Assembly (NCBI RefSeq): GCF_000718095.1
Contig: NZ_JOEI01000017.1
Coordinates: forward strand, 130,840 to 194,839
Source: Streptomyces scopuliridis RB72
Lineage (GTDB): Bacteria; Actinomycetota; Actinomycetes; Streptomycetales; Streptomycetaceae
Direction of reading: 5' to 3'
DNA: 64,000 bases
Shown: positions 36,201-44,812 of the stretch, piece by piece
Position numbering within the stretch: the first letter of the stretch is position 1
Layout of the letters: each line of letters starts with the position of its first letter
Notes under the pieces: generated by a model
Seen by the model: the letters and a program-made list of their open reading frames with translations, nothing else
Told to the model about the DNA's origin: nothing
Database searches by the model: none
Translations under genes and position numbers: made by a program

Positions 36201-37328
36201 GTGAAGCTTCAGCGCAAGAACGGGCTGCGCGCCACCGCGCTCGGTGCCCTCGCCGTCTCCGGCGCCCTGGTTCTCACGGCGTGCGGTTCGGACAACAACA
36301 CCCCCGACGGCTCGGGCTCGAAGGCCCCCGCCGCGTCGAGCGCGGTGTGCAAGGACGCCAAGGGCCAGCTGCTCGCGTCCGGTTCCAGCGCGCAGAAGAA
36401 CGCCATGGACCTCTGGGTCAAGAACTACATGGCCACCTGCACCGGCGTCGAGGTCAACTACAAGTCCTCGTCGTCCGGCGAGGGCATCGTCGCCTTCAAC
36501 CAGGGCACGGTCGGCTTCGCCGGCTCCGACTCGGCGCTGAAGCCCGAAGAGGTCGCCGACTCGAAGAAGATCTGCACCGGCGGCCAGGGCATCAACCTGC
36601 CGATGGTCGGCGGACCGATCGCGATCGGTTACCACCTGGAGGGTGTGGACAGCCTCGTCCTCGACGCCCCCACGCTCGCCAAGATCTTCGACAGCAAGAT
36701 CAAGAGCTGGGACGACGCCGCGATCAAGGCGCTCAACCCCGACGCCAAGCTCCCCAAGAAGCCGATCCAGGCCTTCCACCGCTCCGAGGACTCCGGCACC
36801 ACGCAGAACCTCGGCAAGTACCTGGGCGCCACGGCCACGTCCGACTGGAAGTACGAGGCCGAGAAGAAGTGGCCCGCCCCCGGCGGCCAGGCGGCCTCCG
36901 GCTCCTCCGGTGTCGCCACCCAGGTGAAGCAGGTCGACGGCTCGATCGGTTACTTCGAGCTCTCCTACGCCACCTCGCAGCAGATCTCGACGGTCAAGAT
37001 CGACACGGGCGCCAGCGCCCCGGTCGAGGCGACCTCCGAGAACGCCTCCAAGGCCATCGCCGCCGCCAAGATCAAGGGCACCGGCAAGGACCTGGCCCTC
37101 GACCTCGACTACACCACCAAGGCCGACGGTGCCTACCCGATCGTCCTGGTGACGTACGAGATCGCCTGCGACACGGGCAACAAGCCCGAGACCCTGGCCA
37201 CGGTCAAGTCCTTCCTGACCTACACCGCCAGCGCCGACGGCCAGAAGCTGCTCTCCGAGGCCGGCTACGCACCGATCCCGGCCGAGATCAACGCCAAGGT
37301 CCGCGAGACGGTCGCCTCCCTCTCGTAA
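36201..37328 (+). CDS. pstS: Phosphate ABC transporter, phosphate-binding lipoprotein PstS
   Basis: 375 residues from the GTG at 36201, behind GGAAGGA. Lipoprotein signal with lipobox LTACGS. The mature protein is a periplasmic-binding-protein fold with LLASGSSAQKNAMDLW, GEGIVAFNQGTVGFAGSDSAL and the phosphate-contacting RSEDSGTTQNLGKYL. It is anchored outside the membrane and delivers phosphate to PstCA. In S. coelicolor it also accumulates extracellularly on some carbon sources (recall). First gene of pstSCAB. Confidence 0.96.
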   Translation: MKLQRKNGLRATALGALAVSGALVLTACGSDNNTPDGSGSKAPAASSAVCKDAKGQLLASGSSAQKNAMDLWVKNYMATCTGVEVNYKSSSSGEGIVAFNQGTVGFAGSDSALKPEEVADSKKICTGGQGINLPMVGGPIAIGYHLEGVDSLVLDAPTLAKIFDSKIKSWDDAAIKALNPDAKLPKKPIQAFHRSEDSGTTQNLGKYLGATATSDWKYEAEKKWPAPGGQAASGSSGVATQVKQVDGSIGYFELSYATSQQISTVKIDTGASAPVEATSENASKAIAAAKIKGTGKDLALDLDYTTKADGAYPIVLVTYEIACDTGNKPETLATVKSFLTYTASADGQKLLSEAGYAPIPAEINAKVRETVASLS

Positions 37329-37448
37329 CCACAGAACAACAGGTGACGGCCGCCGGTCCGGCGTATCTCTCCGGACCGGCGGCCTCCGCCTCATCCGGTG
37401 CACCGCCGCCAGGGGAGCCAGCCCTCCCCCACACAGACCGGAAAGATC

Positions 37449-38453
37449 ATGGCTTCCACCACATCGATAGACACCCCACCGCCCCCGCGGGCCCCGCAGG
37501 CCGAGCCGCCGTCGGCGAGCACCTCCACCGGGCGTGCGGGCGACAAGATCTTCTCGGGCCTCTCCAAGGGCTCGGGCATTCTGCTGCTCGTCATCATGGC
37601 GTCGATCGCGGGGTTCCTCGCCTACCGCGCCGCCATCGCCATCTCCAAGGACGAGGGCAACTTCCTCACCACGTTCGACTGGAACCCCTCCGCGTCCCCG
37701 CCGGTCTTCGGCATCGCGGTCCTGCTCTTCGGCACGGTCGTCAGCTCGATCATCGCGATGGTCATCGCGGTTCCGATCGCTGTCGGCATCGCGCTGTTCA
37801 TCTCGCACTACGCGCCGCGCAGACTGGCCGCGCCCGTCGCCTATGTCGTGGACCTGCTGGCCGCCGTGCCGAGCATCATCTACGGCATCTGGGGCGCGCT
37901 CGTGCTCGTGCCGTATCTCGACGGCCTCAACTCCTGGCTCGACCAGTACTTCGCCTGGACGTACATCTTCGACCAGACCCAGCCCGGTGTGGCCCGCAAT
38001 ATGCTCACCGTCGGCATCCTGCTGGCGATCATGATCCTGCCGATCGTGACCAGCGTCAGCCGCGAGGTCTTCCTCCAGGTCCCGCGCATGAACGAGGAGG
38101 CGGCGCTCGCCCTGGGCGCCACCCGCTGGGAAGTCATCCGACTCTCGGTCCTGCCCTTCGGACGCTCCGGAGTCATCTCCGCGTCGATGCTGGGACTCGG
38201 CCGCGCGCTCGGCGAGACGATGGCCGTCGCCACGGTCCTCTCGCCGAACTATCTGATCTCGCTCCATCTGCTCGACCCGGGCGGCGGCACGTTCGCCCAG
38301 AACATCGCGGCGAAGTTCGACGAGGCCGATGAGTTCGGGCGCGACGCCCTGATCGCCTCCGGTCTGGTCCTCTTCGTCCTCACCCTGCTGGTGAACGGCG
38401 CGGCCCGTCTGATCATCGCGCGCCGCAAGGAGTACTCGGGGGCCAACGCATGA
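37449..38453 (+). CDS. pstC: Phosphate ABC transporter permease PstC
   Basis: 334 residues from the ATG at 37449. A Pro/Ala-rich cytoplasmic lead is followed by six transmembrane helices. The PstC-type loop motif is EEAALALGATRWEVIRLSVLPFGRSGVI, then GLGRALGETMAVATVL. It forms the channel with PstA. It lies 120 bases after pstS, and its stop overlaps pstA (ATGA). Confidence 0.95.
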   Translation: MASTTSIDTPPPPRAPQAEPPSASTSTGRAGDKIFSGLSKGSGILLLVIMASIAGFLAYRAAIAISKDEGNFLTTFDWNPSASPPVFGIAVLLFGTVVSSIIAMVIAVPIAVGIALFISHYAPRRLAAPVAYVVDLLAAVPSIIYGIWGALVLVPYLDGLNSWLDQYFAWTYIFDQTQPGVARNMLTVGILLAIMILPIVTSVSREVFLQVPRMNEEAALALGATRWEVIRLSVLPFGRSGVISASMLGLGRALGETMAVATVLSPNYLISLHLLDPGGGTFAQNIAAKFDEADEFGRDALIASGLVLFVLTLLVNGAARLIIARRKEYSGANA

Positions 38454-39529
38454 GCCACGCAGCTGTTCAGGACACACCGACCCCCGTACCGCCCCCGGGC
38501 GGGCCCGGCAGCCTCAGCCAGCGCAGCCTCCCCCGCTGGGCACCGGCCGGCTTCGCCCTCCTCGGCATCCTCGTCGGCGTGGGCATCGGCACCGCCGCCG
38601 GTCTCGACAGCAAGGTCCAGTGGGGCCTGATCGCGGTCATCGCCTTCGTCGTCATCTCGTACGTCGTCACGTCGACCGTCGAGAATCAGCGCCAGGCCAG
38701 GGACCGGCTGGCCACCAGCGTCGTCTGGGTCTGCTTCGTCCTCGCCGTCATCCCGCTGTTCTCGCTGCTCTGGACGACCATCAGCCGCGGCATCGAGGTC
38801 CTCGACGGGTACTTCCTGTCCCACTCCATGGCCGGTGTGCCCAGCGCCGAGGTGGGCGGTGGTGTCTACCACGCGCTCATCGGCACGCTGGAGCAGGTCG
38901 GCATCGCCACCGTGATCTCGGCGCCGATCGGCCTGCTGACCGCCGTGTATCTGGTCGAGTACGGCAAGGGCGCGCTGGCCAGGGCCGTCACGTTCTTCGT
39001 GGACGTCATGACCGGCATCCCGTCGATCGTCGCGGGTCTCTTCATCCTGTCGATCATGCTGATGACCGAGATCAAGCCGTCCGGTCTGATGGGCGCGCTC
39101 GCGCTGGCGATCCTGATGATCCCGGTCGTGGTCCGCTCCACCGAGGAGATGCTCAAGCTCGTACCGAACGAGCTGCGCGAGGCGTCGCTCGCCCTCGGCG
39201 TACCGAAGTGGCGCACGATCCTCAAGGTCGTCCTGCCGACCGCGATCGGCGGTATCACCACCGGCGTGATGCTCGCGATCGCGCGTATCGCCGGTGAGAC
39301 CGCGCCGATCATCCTCCTCGTCTTCGGCAGCCAGCTGATCAACCCGAACCCCTTCCAGGGTGCGCAGTCCTCGCTGCCGTTCTACATCTTCGAGCAGTAC
39401 AAGGCCGGCGAGGTGGCCTCGATCGACCGTGCCTGGGCCGCGGCCCTGGTGCTCATCGCGTTCGTCATGATCCTCAACCTGGTGGCGCGCGGCATCGCCC
39501 GCTGGAAGGCCCCGAAGACCGGCCGCTGA
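38450..39529 (+). CDS. pstA: Phosphate ABC transporter permease PstA
   Basis: 359 residues. It has more hydrophobic helices than PstC, with an N-terminal extension of two extra helices ([34 protein letters not shown]). The ABC loop [27 protein letters not shown], then [16 protein letters not shown], marks PstA. It overlaps pstC by four bases and precedes pstB by 52 bases. Confidence 0.95.
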   Translation: MSHAAVQDTPTPVPPPGGPGSLSQRSLPRWAPAGFALLGILVGVGIGTAAGLDSKVQWGLIAVIAFVVISYVVTSTVENQRQARDRLATSVVWVCFVLAVIPLFSLLWTTISRGIEVLDGYFLSHSMAGVPSAEVGGGVYHALIGTLEQVGIATVISAPIGLLTAVYLVEYGKGALARAVTFFVDVMTGIPSIVAGLFILSIMLMTEIKPSGLMGALALAILMIPVVVRSTEEMLKLVPNELREASLALGVPKWRTILKVVLPTAIGGITTGVMLAIARIAGETAPIILLVFGSQLINPNPFQGAQSSLPFYIFEQYKAGEVASIDRAWAAALVLIAFVMILNLVARGIARWKAPKTGR

Positions 39530-39581
39530 GGCCCGATATCCGGCTCCGCCGCGCGGGGCCACGAAAGAAGCAGTGATTGAC

Positions 39582-40358
39582 ATGGCCAAGCGAATCGACG
39601 TCAGCGGTCTGACCGCCTACTACGGCTCCCACCGGGCCATCGACGACATCTCGATGACCGTGGAGCCCCGCTCCGTGACGGCCTTCATCGGCCCGTCCGG
39701 CTGCGGCAAGTCCACCTTCCTGCGCACCCTCAACCGCATGCACGAGGTCACCCCCGGCGGCCGGGTCGAGGGCAAGGTCCTGCTGGACGACGAGAACCTG
39801 TACGGGGCGAATGTCGACCCGGTCGCGGTGCGCCGTACCGTCGGCATGGTCTTCCAGCGTCCGAACCCGTTCCCGACGATGTCGATCTTCGACAATGTCG
39901 CGGCGGGCCTGCGGCTGAACGGCAAGGTCCGCAAGAGCGAGCTGGCCGAGGTCGTGGAGAAGTCCCTCAAGGGCGCGAACCTCTGGAACGAGGTCAAGGA
40001 CCGCCTGAACAAGCCCGGTTCCGGCCTCTCCGGCGGCCAGCAGCAGCGTCTGTGCATCGCCCGCGCGATCGCCGTCGAGCCGGACGTCCTGCTGATGGAC
40101 GAGCCGTGCTCCGCCCTCGACCCGATCTCCACCCTCGCCATCGAGGACCTGATCGGGGAGCTGAAGGAGCGCTTCACGATCGTCATCGTGACGCACAACA
40201 TGCAGCAGGCGGCGCGGGTGTCGGACCGTACGGCGTTCTTCAACCTGGCCGCCGTCGGCCAGCCCGGCAAGCTCATCGAGATAGACGAGACCGAGCGGAT
40301 CTTCGCCAATCCGTCCGTGCAGGCGACCGAGGACTACATCTCCGGACGCTTCGGATAG
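39582..40358 (+). CDS. pstB: Phosphate ABC transporter ATPase PstB
   Basis: 258 residues from the ATG at 39582 ([10 protein letters not shown]). An in-frame GTG nine bases earlier is an alternative. Walker [10 protein letters not shown], signature [16 protein letters not shown], Walker [14 protein letters not shown] and switch [13 protein letters not shown] are intact. It powers PstCA uptake. Last gene of the operon, followed by a strong terminator. No phoU lies next to it, though a DUF47 gene is nearby. Confidence 0.96.
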   Translation: MAKRIDVSGLTAYYGSHRAIDDISMTVEPRSVTAFIGPSGCGKSTFLRTLNRMHEVTPGGRVEGKVLLDDENLYGANVDPVAVRRTVGMVFQRPNPFPTMSIFDNVAAGLRLNGKVRKSELAEVVEKSLKGANLWNEVKDRLNKPGSGLSGGQQQRLCIARAIAVEPDVLLMDEPCSALDPISTLAIEDLIGELKERFTIVIVTHNMQQAARVSDRTAFFNLAAVGQPGKLIEIDETERIFANPSVQATEDYISGRFG

Positions 40359-40404
40359 GCGACAGCCGTCCTGCGGTGCTGCATGGCGGTGCCACCGCAC
40401 GGCG

Positions 40405-40446
40405 AAGGGCCCGCCCCCTCTCCCAGGGGGGCGGGCCCACTTCTTT
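40405..40446 (+). terminator. Terminator of pstSCAB
   Basis: GGGCCCGCCCCC (40407-40418) pairs with GGGGGCGGGCCC (40427-40438), followed by ACTTCTTT. A strong intrinsic terminator. Confidence 0.88.
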
Positions 40447-40490
40447 GCCGATACGGCGCCGGCGAGGCATGACGTACGAGACGCGCCTCT

Positions 40491-40740
40491 CAGCCGGAGG
40501 CCAGGTTCACGATCCAACCGCATCCCCCGGGGGCAACCCCCGGACCCCCGGCCGGGAAAGGCATCGCGTCCGTCAGCCGAAGGCCAGGTTCACGATCCAA
40601 CTGCATCCCCCGGGGGCAACCCCCGGACCCCCGGCCGGGAAAGGCATCGCGCCCGTCAGCCGAAGGCCAGGTTCACGATCCAACCGCATCCCCCGGGGGG
40701 CAACCCCCGGACCCCCGGCCGGGAAAGGCATCGCGTCCGT
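40491..40740. repeat. Three tandem copies of an 83-84-base unit, containing the 3' end of pit
   Basis: Units start at 40491, 40574 and 40657 with the sequence CAGCCGAAGGCCAGGTTCAC, and the fourth occurrence at 40741 is the real end of the pit gene. Each unit is the last eight or nine codons of pit plus about 57 bases containing the hairpin-forming CCCCCGGGGGCAACCCCCGG. Units differ at a handful of positions. The array fills the gap between the pst terminator and pit. It could act as a multiple terminator for pit on the minus strand. Confidence 0.9.
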
Positions 40741-41738
40741 CAGCCGAAGGCCAGGTTCACGATCCAGAAGCTCAGCGCTGCGACCAGGGCCGCCGCCGGC
40801 ATCGTGATGAACCAGCCGAGAATGATGTTCTTGGCGACCCCCCAGCGGACCGCGTTGACCCGCTTCGTCGCCCCCGCACCCATGATCGCCGAGGTGATGA
40901 CATGCGTCGTGGAGATCGGCGCGTGGAACAGGAACGCCGAGCCGAACATGATCGACGCGCCGGTCGTCTCCGCCGCGAACCCCTGCGGCGGGTCCAGCTC
41001 GATGATCTTCCGGCCGAGCGTCCGCATGATGCGCCAGCCGCCCGCGTACGTACCGAGGGACAGCATCAGCGCGCAGACGATCTTCACCCAGACCGGGATC
41101 GCGTCGCCGGAGTCCTCCACATCGGCGATGACCAGGGCCATCACCACGATCCCCATCGTCTTCTGCGCGTCCTGCAGACCGTGCCCGAGCGCCATACCCG
41201 CCGCCGAGACGGTCTGGGCTATCCGGAAACCGCGCTTGGCCTTGTGCGGGTTGGCCCTGCGGAACATCCACATGATCGCGACCATCACCAGATAACCGGC
41301 GACCAGACCGACGACCGGGGAGACGAACATCGGGATGACGACCTTCTCCAGCACCCCGGTCCAGATGACTTCGGTCCCGCCGGCCAGCGCCGCGCCCACC
41401 ATGCCGCCGAACAGCGCGTGGGAGGACGAGGACGGGAGCCCGAAGTACCAGGTGACCAGGTTCCAGACGATCGCGCCGACCAGCGCGGCGAAGAGGATGC
41501 CCATCCCCCGCGATCCGTGCGGCGTGGCGATCAGGCCCTCGCTGACGGTCTTGGCGACCCCCTGGCCGAGGAACGCGCCCGCGAGGTTCATCACCGCGGC
41601 CATCGCCAGAGCCGCACGCGGGGTCAGTGCCCGGGTGGAGACCGAGGTGGCGATGGCGTTGGCGGAGTCGTGAAAGCCGTTGGTGTAGGTGAAACCGAGC
41701 GCGACAGCGATGGTCACGATCAGCGCGAAGGTGTCCAC
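40740..41738 (-). CDS. pit: Low-affinity inorganic phosphate transporter (Pit family)
   Basis: 332 residues, about ten transmembrane helices. The Pit signature GFTYTNGFHDSANAIATSV (about 15-33) and the second repeat HAPISTTHVITSAIMGAGATKR (about 270-291) are intact, as is LPSSSSHALFGG. It moves metal-phosphate with protons at high phosphate. It is encoded five bases downstream of a DUF47 gene, the usual Pit partner. The last codons are copied three more times downstream (40491-40740). Confidence 0.94.
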   Translation of the reverse strand: MDTFALIVTIAVALGFTYTNGFHDSANAIATSVSTRALTPRAALAMAAVMNLAGAFLGQGVAKTVSEGLIATPHGSRGMGILFAALVGAIVWNLVTWYFGLPSSSSHALFGGMVGAALAGGTEVIWTGVLEKVVIPMFVSPVVGLVAGYLVMVAIMWMFRRANPHKAKRGFRIAQTVSAAGMALGHGLQDAQKTMGIVVMALVIADVEDSGDAIPVWVKIVCALMLSLGTYAGGWRIMRTLGRKIIELDPPQGFAAETTGASIMFGSAFLFHAPISTTHVITSAIMGAGATKRVNAVRWGVAKNIILGWFITMPAAALVAALSFWIVNLAFG

Positions 41739-41743
41739 GTGGT

Positions 41744-42364
41744 TCAGGACTCCTTGACCGCGATGGTCTCCACCGTGTTCGCGACGTGCTCGAACGCGTC
41801 GGCGGCCTCTTCGAGCACGTCGACGACCTGCTTGAGCTTGAGCACCTCCATGGCGTCGTACTTGCCGTTGAAGAGGTGCGCCAGCAGCTTGCGGTGGATC
41901 TGGTCCGCCTGGTTCTCCAGCCGGTTGACCTCGATCCAGTACTCGGTGAGGTTGTTCATCGTCCGCAGATGCGGCATGGCCTCGGCGGTCAGCTCGGCGG
42001 CCCGGGCGAGCACCTCGATCTGCTGCTCGACACCCTTGGGAAGCTCTTCGATGTTGTACAGGACGACGAGATCGACGGCCTCCTCCATGAAGTCCATGAT
42101 GTCGTCGAGCTGGGACGCGAGGCTGTAGATGTCCTCGCGGTCGAACGGCGTGATGAAGGAGGAGTTGAGCTGATGGAAGATCGCGTGAGTGGCGTCGTCG
42201 CCCGCGTGCTCCGCTGCCCTCATCCGCTCCGCGATCTCGGCCCGGGCGGAGGAATCCGCCCCGAGGAGTTCCATCAGGAGCTTGGAGCCCGTGACGATGT
42301 TGTCCGCGGACGCGGCAAACATGTCATAGAAGCTCGTCTCCCTGGGGGTCAGACGAAATCGCAC
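41744..42364 (-). CDS. DUF47/PhoU-like Pit accessory protein
   Basis: 206 residues from the GTG at 42364, with GAGGA six bases upstream. All-helical; the PhoU-like repeated pattern (RAAEHAGDDATHAIFHQLNSSFITPFDREDI, ASQLDDIMDFMEEAVDLVVLY) carries acidic metal-binding residues. DUF47 proteins are encoded with Pit transporters and are thought to regulate them. The gap to pit is only five bases. Divergent from csoR. Confidence 0.93.
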   Translation of the reverse strand: MRFRLTPRETSFYDMFAASADNIVTGSKLLMELLGADSSARAEIAERMRAAEHAGDDATHAIFHQLNSSFITPFDREDIYSLASQLDDIMDFMEEAVDLVVLYNIEELPKGVEQQIEVLARAAELTAEAMPHLRTMNNLTEYWIEVNRLENQADQIHRKLLAHLFNGKYDAMEVLKLKQVVDVLEEAADAFEHVANTVETIAVKES

Positions 42365-42491
42365 GTGGGGTCCTCGGGTTACATGGGATTCGGTCAGGGG
42401 TGATGCTAGGCGCAACATCCGGCCACGGCTAACCGGCAAGTTCCCAGTGTCACTCATGGTGGCAAGCCGAGAACCACAGGCCCCTGCCCCT

Positions 42492-42530
42492 GTACCCAGA
42501 GACGGGTAACATATACCCAGGTAGGGTATA
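42492..42530. promoter_or_regulatory. CsoR operator
   Basis: TATACCC (42512-42518) and GGGTATA (42524-42530) form a perfect inverted repeat with a five-base spacer, matching the TACCC...GGGTA core of Streptomyces CsoR sites. A weaker pair, GTACCC/GGGTAA, lies at 42492-42509. They sit 70-110 bases before the csoR ATG, so autoregulation is likely. Confidence 0.75.
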
Positions 42531-42599
42531 CACCCCTTTTCGGACAGCACCATCGGCATCAATCATCGGTATCAGCTGACAGCACAACGGGAGGACGCG

Positions 42600-42950
42600 A
42601 TGACGACCACTGAGGCGGCCGGCGCGACGGGCACCGCCGACGCCGTCACCACCGATCACGACCGCGGGGTGCACGGCTACCACAAGCAGAAGGACGAGCA
42701 CCTCAAGCGGCTGCGCAGGATCGAGGGCCAGATCCGCGGCCTCCAGCGGCTGGTCGACGAGGACGTCTACTGCATCGACATACTGACCCAGGTCTCCGCC
42801 TCGACGAAGGCCCTCCAGTCCTTCGCGCTCCAGCTCCTCGAAGAGCACCTGCGCCACTGCGTGGCCGACGCCGCGGTCAAGGGCGGGGAGGAGATCGACG
42901 CGAAGGTGGAGGAAGCGACGAAGGCGATCGCCCGGCTGCTGCGTACCTGA
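42600..42950 (+). CDS. csoR: Copper-sensing repressor CsoR
   Basis: 116 residues. The helical DUF156 core DEHLKRLRRIEGQIRGLQRLVDEDVYCIDIL carries the first Cu(I) ligand C58. H83 and C87 (EEHLRHC) complete the C-x24-H-x3-C site with the spacing known for S. lividans CsoR. Apo-CsoR binds DNA as a tetramer, and Cu(I) releases it. No copA/copZ lies next to it; in S. lividans CsoR acts on genes elsewhere. The operator lies in its own promoter region. Confidence 0.93.
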   Translation: MTTTEAAGATGTADAVTTDHDRGVHGYHKQKDEHLKRLRRIEGQIRGLQRLVDEDVYCIDILTQVSASTKALQSFALQLLEEHLRHCVADAAVKGGEEIDAKVEEATKAIARLLRT

Positions 42951-43070
42951 CGTACCTGATGTACCGGACAGGTCGGACGCGTCTGTGACGTACCCGACAC
43001 GTCAGTTGTACGTGACGTGCGCGACATACCTGACGTACGTGACGCCGGCCCGACGTACAAGACGCCGGCC
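42943..43070. repeat. Degenerate GACGTAC repeats after csoR
   Basis: The first 120 or so bases past csoR hold many near-copies of TGACGTACCTGA (e.g. at 42948, 42958, 42987, 43015, 43031). No gene is supported here. It could be a degenerate repeat array or fold into alternative stems, since GTAC and ACGT are self-complementary. Confidence 0.5.
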
Positions 43071-43110
43071 GCCCCAGCGCCGGGGGCGGCCCCGGCGCTC
43101 GCTCCGGCGG

Positions 43111-43335
43111 TCACTCCCCGCAGGAGTCTCTTCGCCGCGGCCCCCGGGACGTCCCTGGATGGCGAGGGGCGGCGGGCCGCTCAGCCCTCACGTTCAGCAC
43201 CTCGTCGATACGGTCCGGGCTGAGCCGTTCCCCGTCCGCGGCCGACGCCGCGATCATCAACTCCCCGCACCACTCGATCTCGGCGAGGGCCACGTGGTCC
43301 TGGACGTTCGGCGTGCGCAACAGAGCCACGTGCAT
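43111..43335 (-). CDS. Small conserved-looking protein of unknown function
   Basis: 74 residues, behind a good ribosome-binding site (AGAGGTG just upstream of the ATG at 43335). The first 50 residues are ordered in composition (MHVALLRTPNVQDHVALAEIEW, then LSPDRIDEVLNV), and the tail is Arg/Pro-rich. No known motif. It probably forms a separate small gene downstream of the lipoprotein gene on the same strand. Confidence 0.6.
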   Translation of the reverse strand: MHVALLRTPNVQDHVALAEIEWCGELMIAASAADGERLSPDRIDEVLNVRAERPAAPRHPGTSRGPRRRDSCGE

Positions 43336-43473
43336 TCACCTCTTCCTGCCGGTGTCGACTTCCTAGCGTAGGGAGCGTGATACACACCGCGCATGGCACG
43401 TCTGGACCATTTCCGCCTTGGTCCTCTGTGGTTACGGCTTGATTTGATCTTGCCGATTCAGCCGGGCTCGGGC

Positions 43474-44301
43474 TCAGGACTTGATCTCGCCGGCGAAGAT
43501 GTCGCCCTGCGGGGGCAGCGTGACGGCGACCCGCTCCCCGAACGCGTACAGCAGCGTCGTCGAGGCGACCGCGACCGTACGCCCCTGATTGACATAGCTG
43601 AACCGGTGCCTGACCTTGCGCAGCCGCCCGGCGTCGTCCAGATACGCGTCGAACGGCACCACGTCCTCGCCGAACCCCTTCGCCGCCGCGCCCAGCGCCC
43701 CGCGCGCGTACGCCGAAGCGGCCTTCGCGGCCCGCCCGATGTCGGTGACGCCCTTGTAGTGCCACACGCGGGTGCCGGCGAGATCCTGCTCGGCGACAAA
43801 GGTCACATTCCTGGCGGCACGCAGCAGTTCGGCCGCGGTCAGCGGATCCGTCGCCCCGCCCGTGACCAGATTCCCGTCCTCCAGTGTGGTCGAGTCGACC
43901 CTGACCCACTTGTCGGCGGGCACCCCGGCCCCGCGATTCTTCATGTACAGCGCGCTGGGCGAGAGCAGTTCGGTGATCGGCCGGTGCTCGCTCGCGCCCG
44001 CGGGCTCCTTGGGCAGTACGACCCGGAGGCGGCCCATCCGCTTGCCGAAGTCGTAGCCGCCCTCGCCCCGGATGGTCACGCGCGTCCCGCCGGCCGCCAT
44101 CTCCATGGACGTACTGGCCTTCGAACTGCCCGCCGCGAGCAGCGCGTCGGCCGCCCTCCGCACAGCGGCGGGATCGCTGCCCGGCCGCTCGTCGGCCGCG
44201 GCCCCACCGCTCCCGGAACAGCCGGCGGTCGTGGCCACGACCCCCGCCATGGTCACGACGGCGAACGCCACGCCCCTGCGTCTGTGCTGCTGCACCACCA
44301 T
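43474..44301 (-). CDS. Secreted lipoprotein, LolA/LprG-like pattern
   Basis: 275 residues. The lipoprotein signal ends in TTAGCSGSG (Cys near residue 28). The mature part alternates strands with short loops and has GTRVTIRGEGGYDFGKRMGRLRVVLP, then ALYMKNRGAGVPADKWVRVD and YLDDAGRLRKVRHRF. That pattern is common to actinomycete LppX/LprAFG- or LolA-type lipid-binding lipoproteins. The exact family is unsure. Exported and membrane-anchored. Divergent from the small gene at 44429. Confidence 0.8.
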   Translation of the reverse strand: MVVQQHRRRGVAFAVVTMAGVVATTAGCSGSGGAAADERPGSDPAAVRRAADALLAAGSSKASTSMEMAAGGTRVTIRGEGGYDFGKRMGRLRVVLPKEPAGASEHRPITELLSPSALYMKNRGAGVPADKWVRVDSTTLEDGNLVTGGATDPLTAAELLRAARNVTFVAEQDLAGTRVWHYKGVTDIGRAAKAASAYARGALGAAAKGFGEDVVPFDAYLDDAGRLRKVRHRFSYVNQGRTVAVASTTLLYAFGERVAVTLPPQGDIFAGEIKS

Positions 44302-44428
44302 CGCCTGCCAACCCCCAACGCCTGACCGCCGCTTGTCCGAAGCCCACCCGTTCCGGATAACGACGCCCGGCGTTCCTCGTCACGCCGGTCCCGGTTACGG
44401 GACGCGCACACCCCGGTACCGTGGAGAT

Positions 44429-44677
44429 GTGTGCGAGCAAGACACTTCTGATCCCCCCACCGCCGCCTCATCTCCGGCCTCCTCCAAGGCCACTTCCAAC
44501 TCCCCCCGGGTTTCTTCCCGCTCCCTCCCGCCGCCCCACGAGGCCACGACCGTCGAGCGCGGCTCGTTCTGCACGGCGCGCTGCACGTGCGGCTGGTCCG
44601 GCCATGCCCGCAGATCGCGCGATCTCGCCCGTACCGACGCCGCGAACCACGCCGCGAACCGGACGGCGGAGAGCTGA
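44429..44677 (+). CDS. Small Cys-containing protein of unknown function
   Basis: 82 residues from the GTG at 44429. A Ser/Pro/Thr-rich first half is followed by SFCTARCTCGWSGHARRSRDLARTDAANH, where C-x3-C-x-C-GW could bind a metal or form a small knuckle. A -10-like TACCGT ends six bases before the start, so the mRNA may be leaderless. It lies 135 bases before the oxidase gene on the same strand. Probably real, but function unknown. Confidence 0.55.
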   Translation: MCEQDTSDPPTAASSPASSKATSNSPRVSSRSLPPPHEATTVERGSFCTARCTCGWSGHARRSRDLARTDAANHAANRTAES

Positions 44678-44812
44678 GGCGGAAGCCGTGCCACTGAACG
44701 TCCCACCGCTGAACGTCCCGCCGCGGAACCCCGTACTCCCTGTGACTCGTCCCGTACCGCGGGCCACCGCCCGCGCGCCCCGCACCGGTCGCCGTCGCAA
44801 GGAGGTCGCCCC

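Noticed and set aside
36120..38477. 785-codon minus-strand frame opposite pstS/pstC
   Set aside because: Shadow frame rich in Arg/Gly/Asp; pst genes on the plus strand are unambiguous.
40491..40740. CRISPR array
   Set aside because: Three 83-base units are adjacent copies without unique spacers, and no cas genes are present.
40573..41271. 232-codon minus-strand frame across the repeat array and pit
   Set aside because: Different frame from pit; it translates the repeats as LDREPGLRLT runs and has no independent support.
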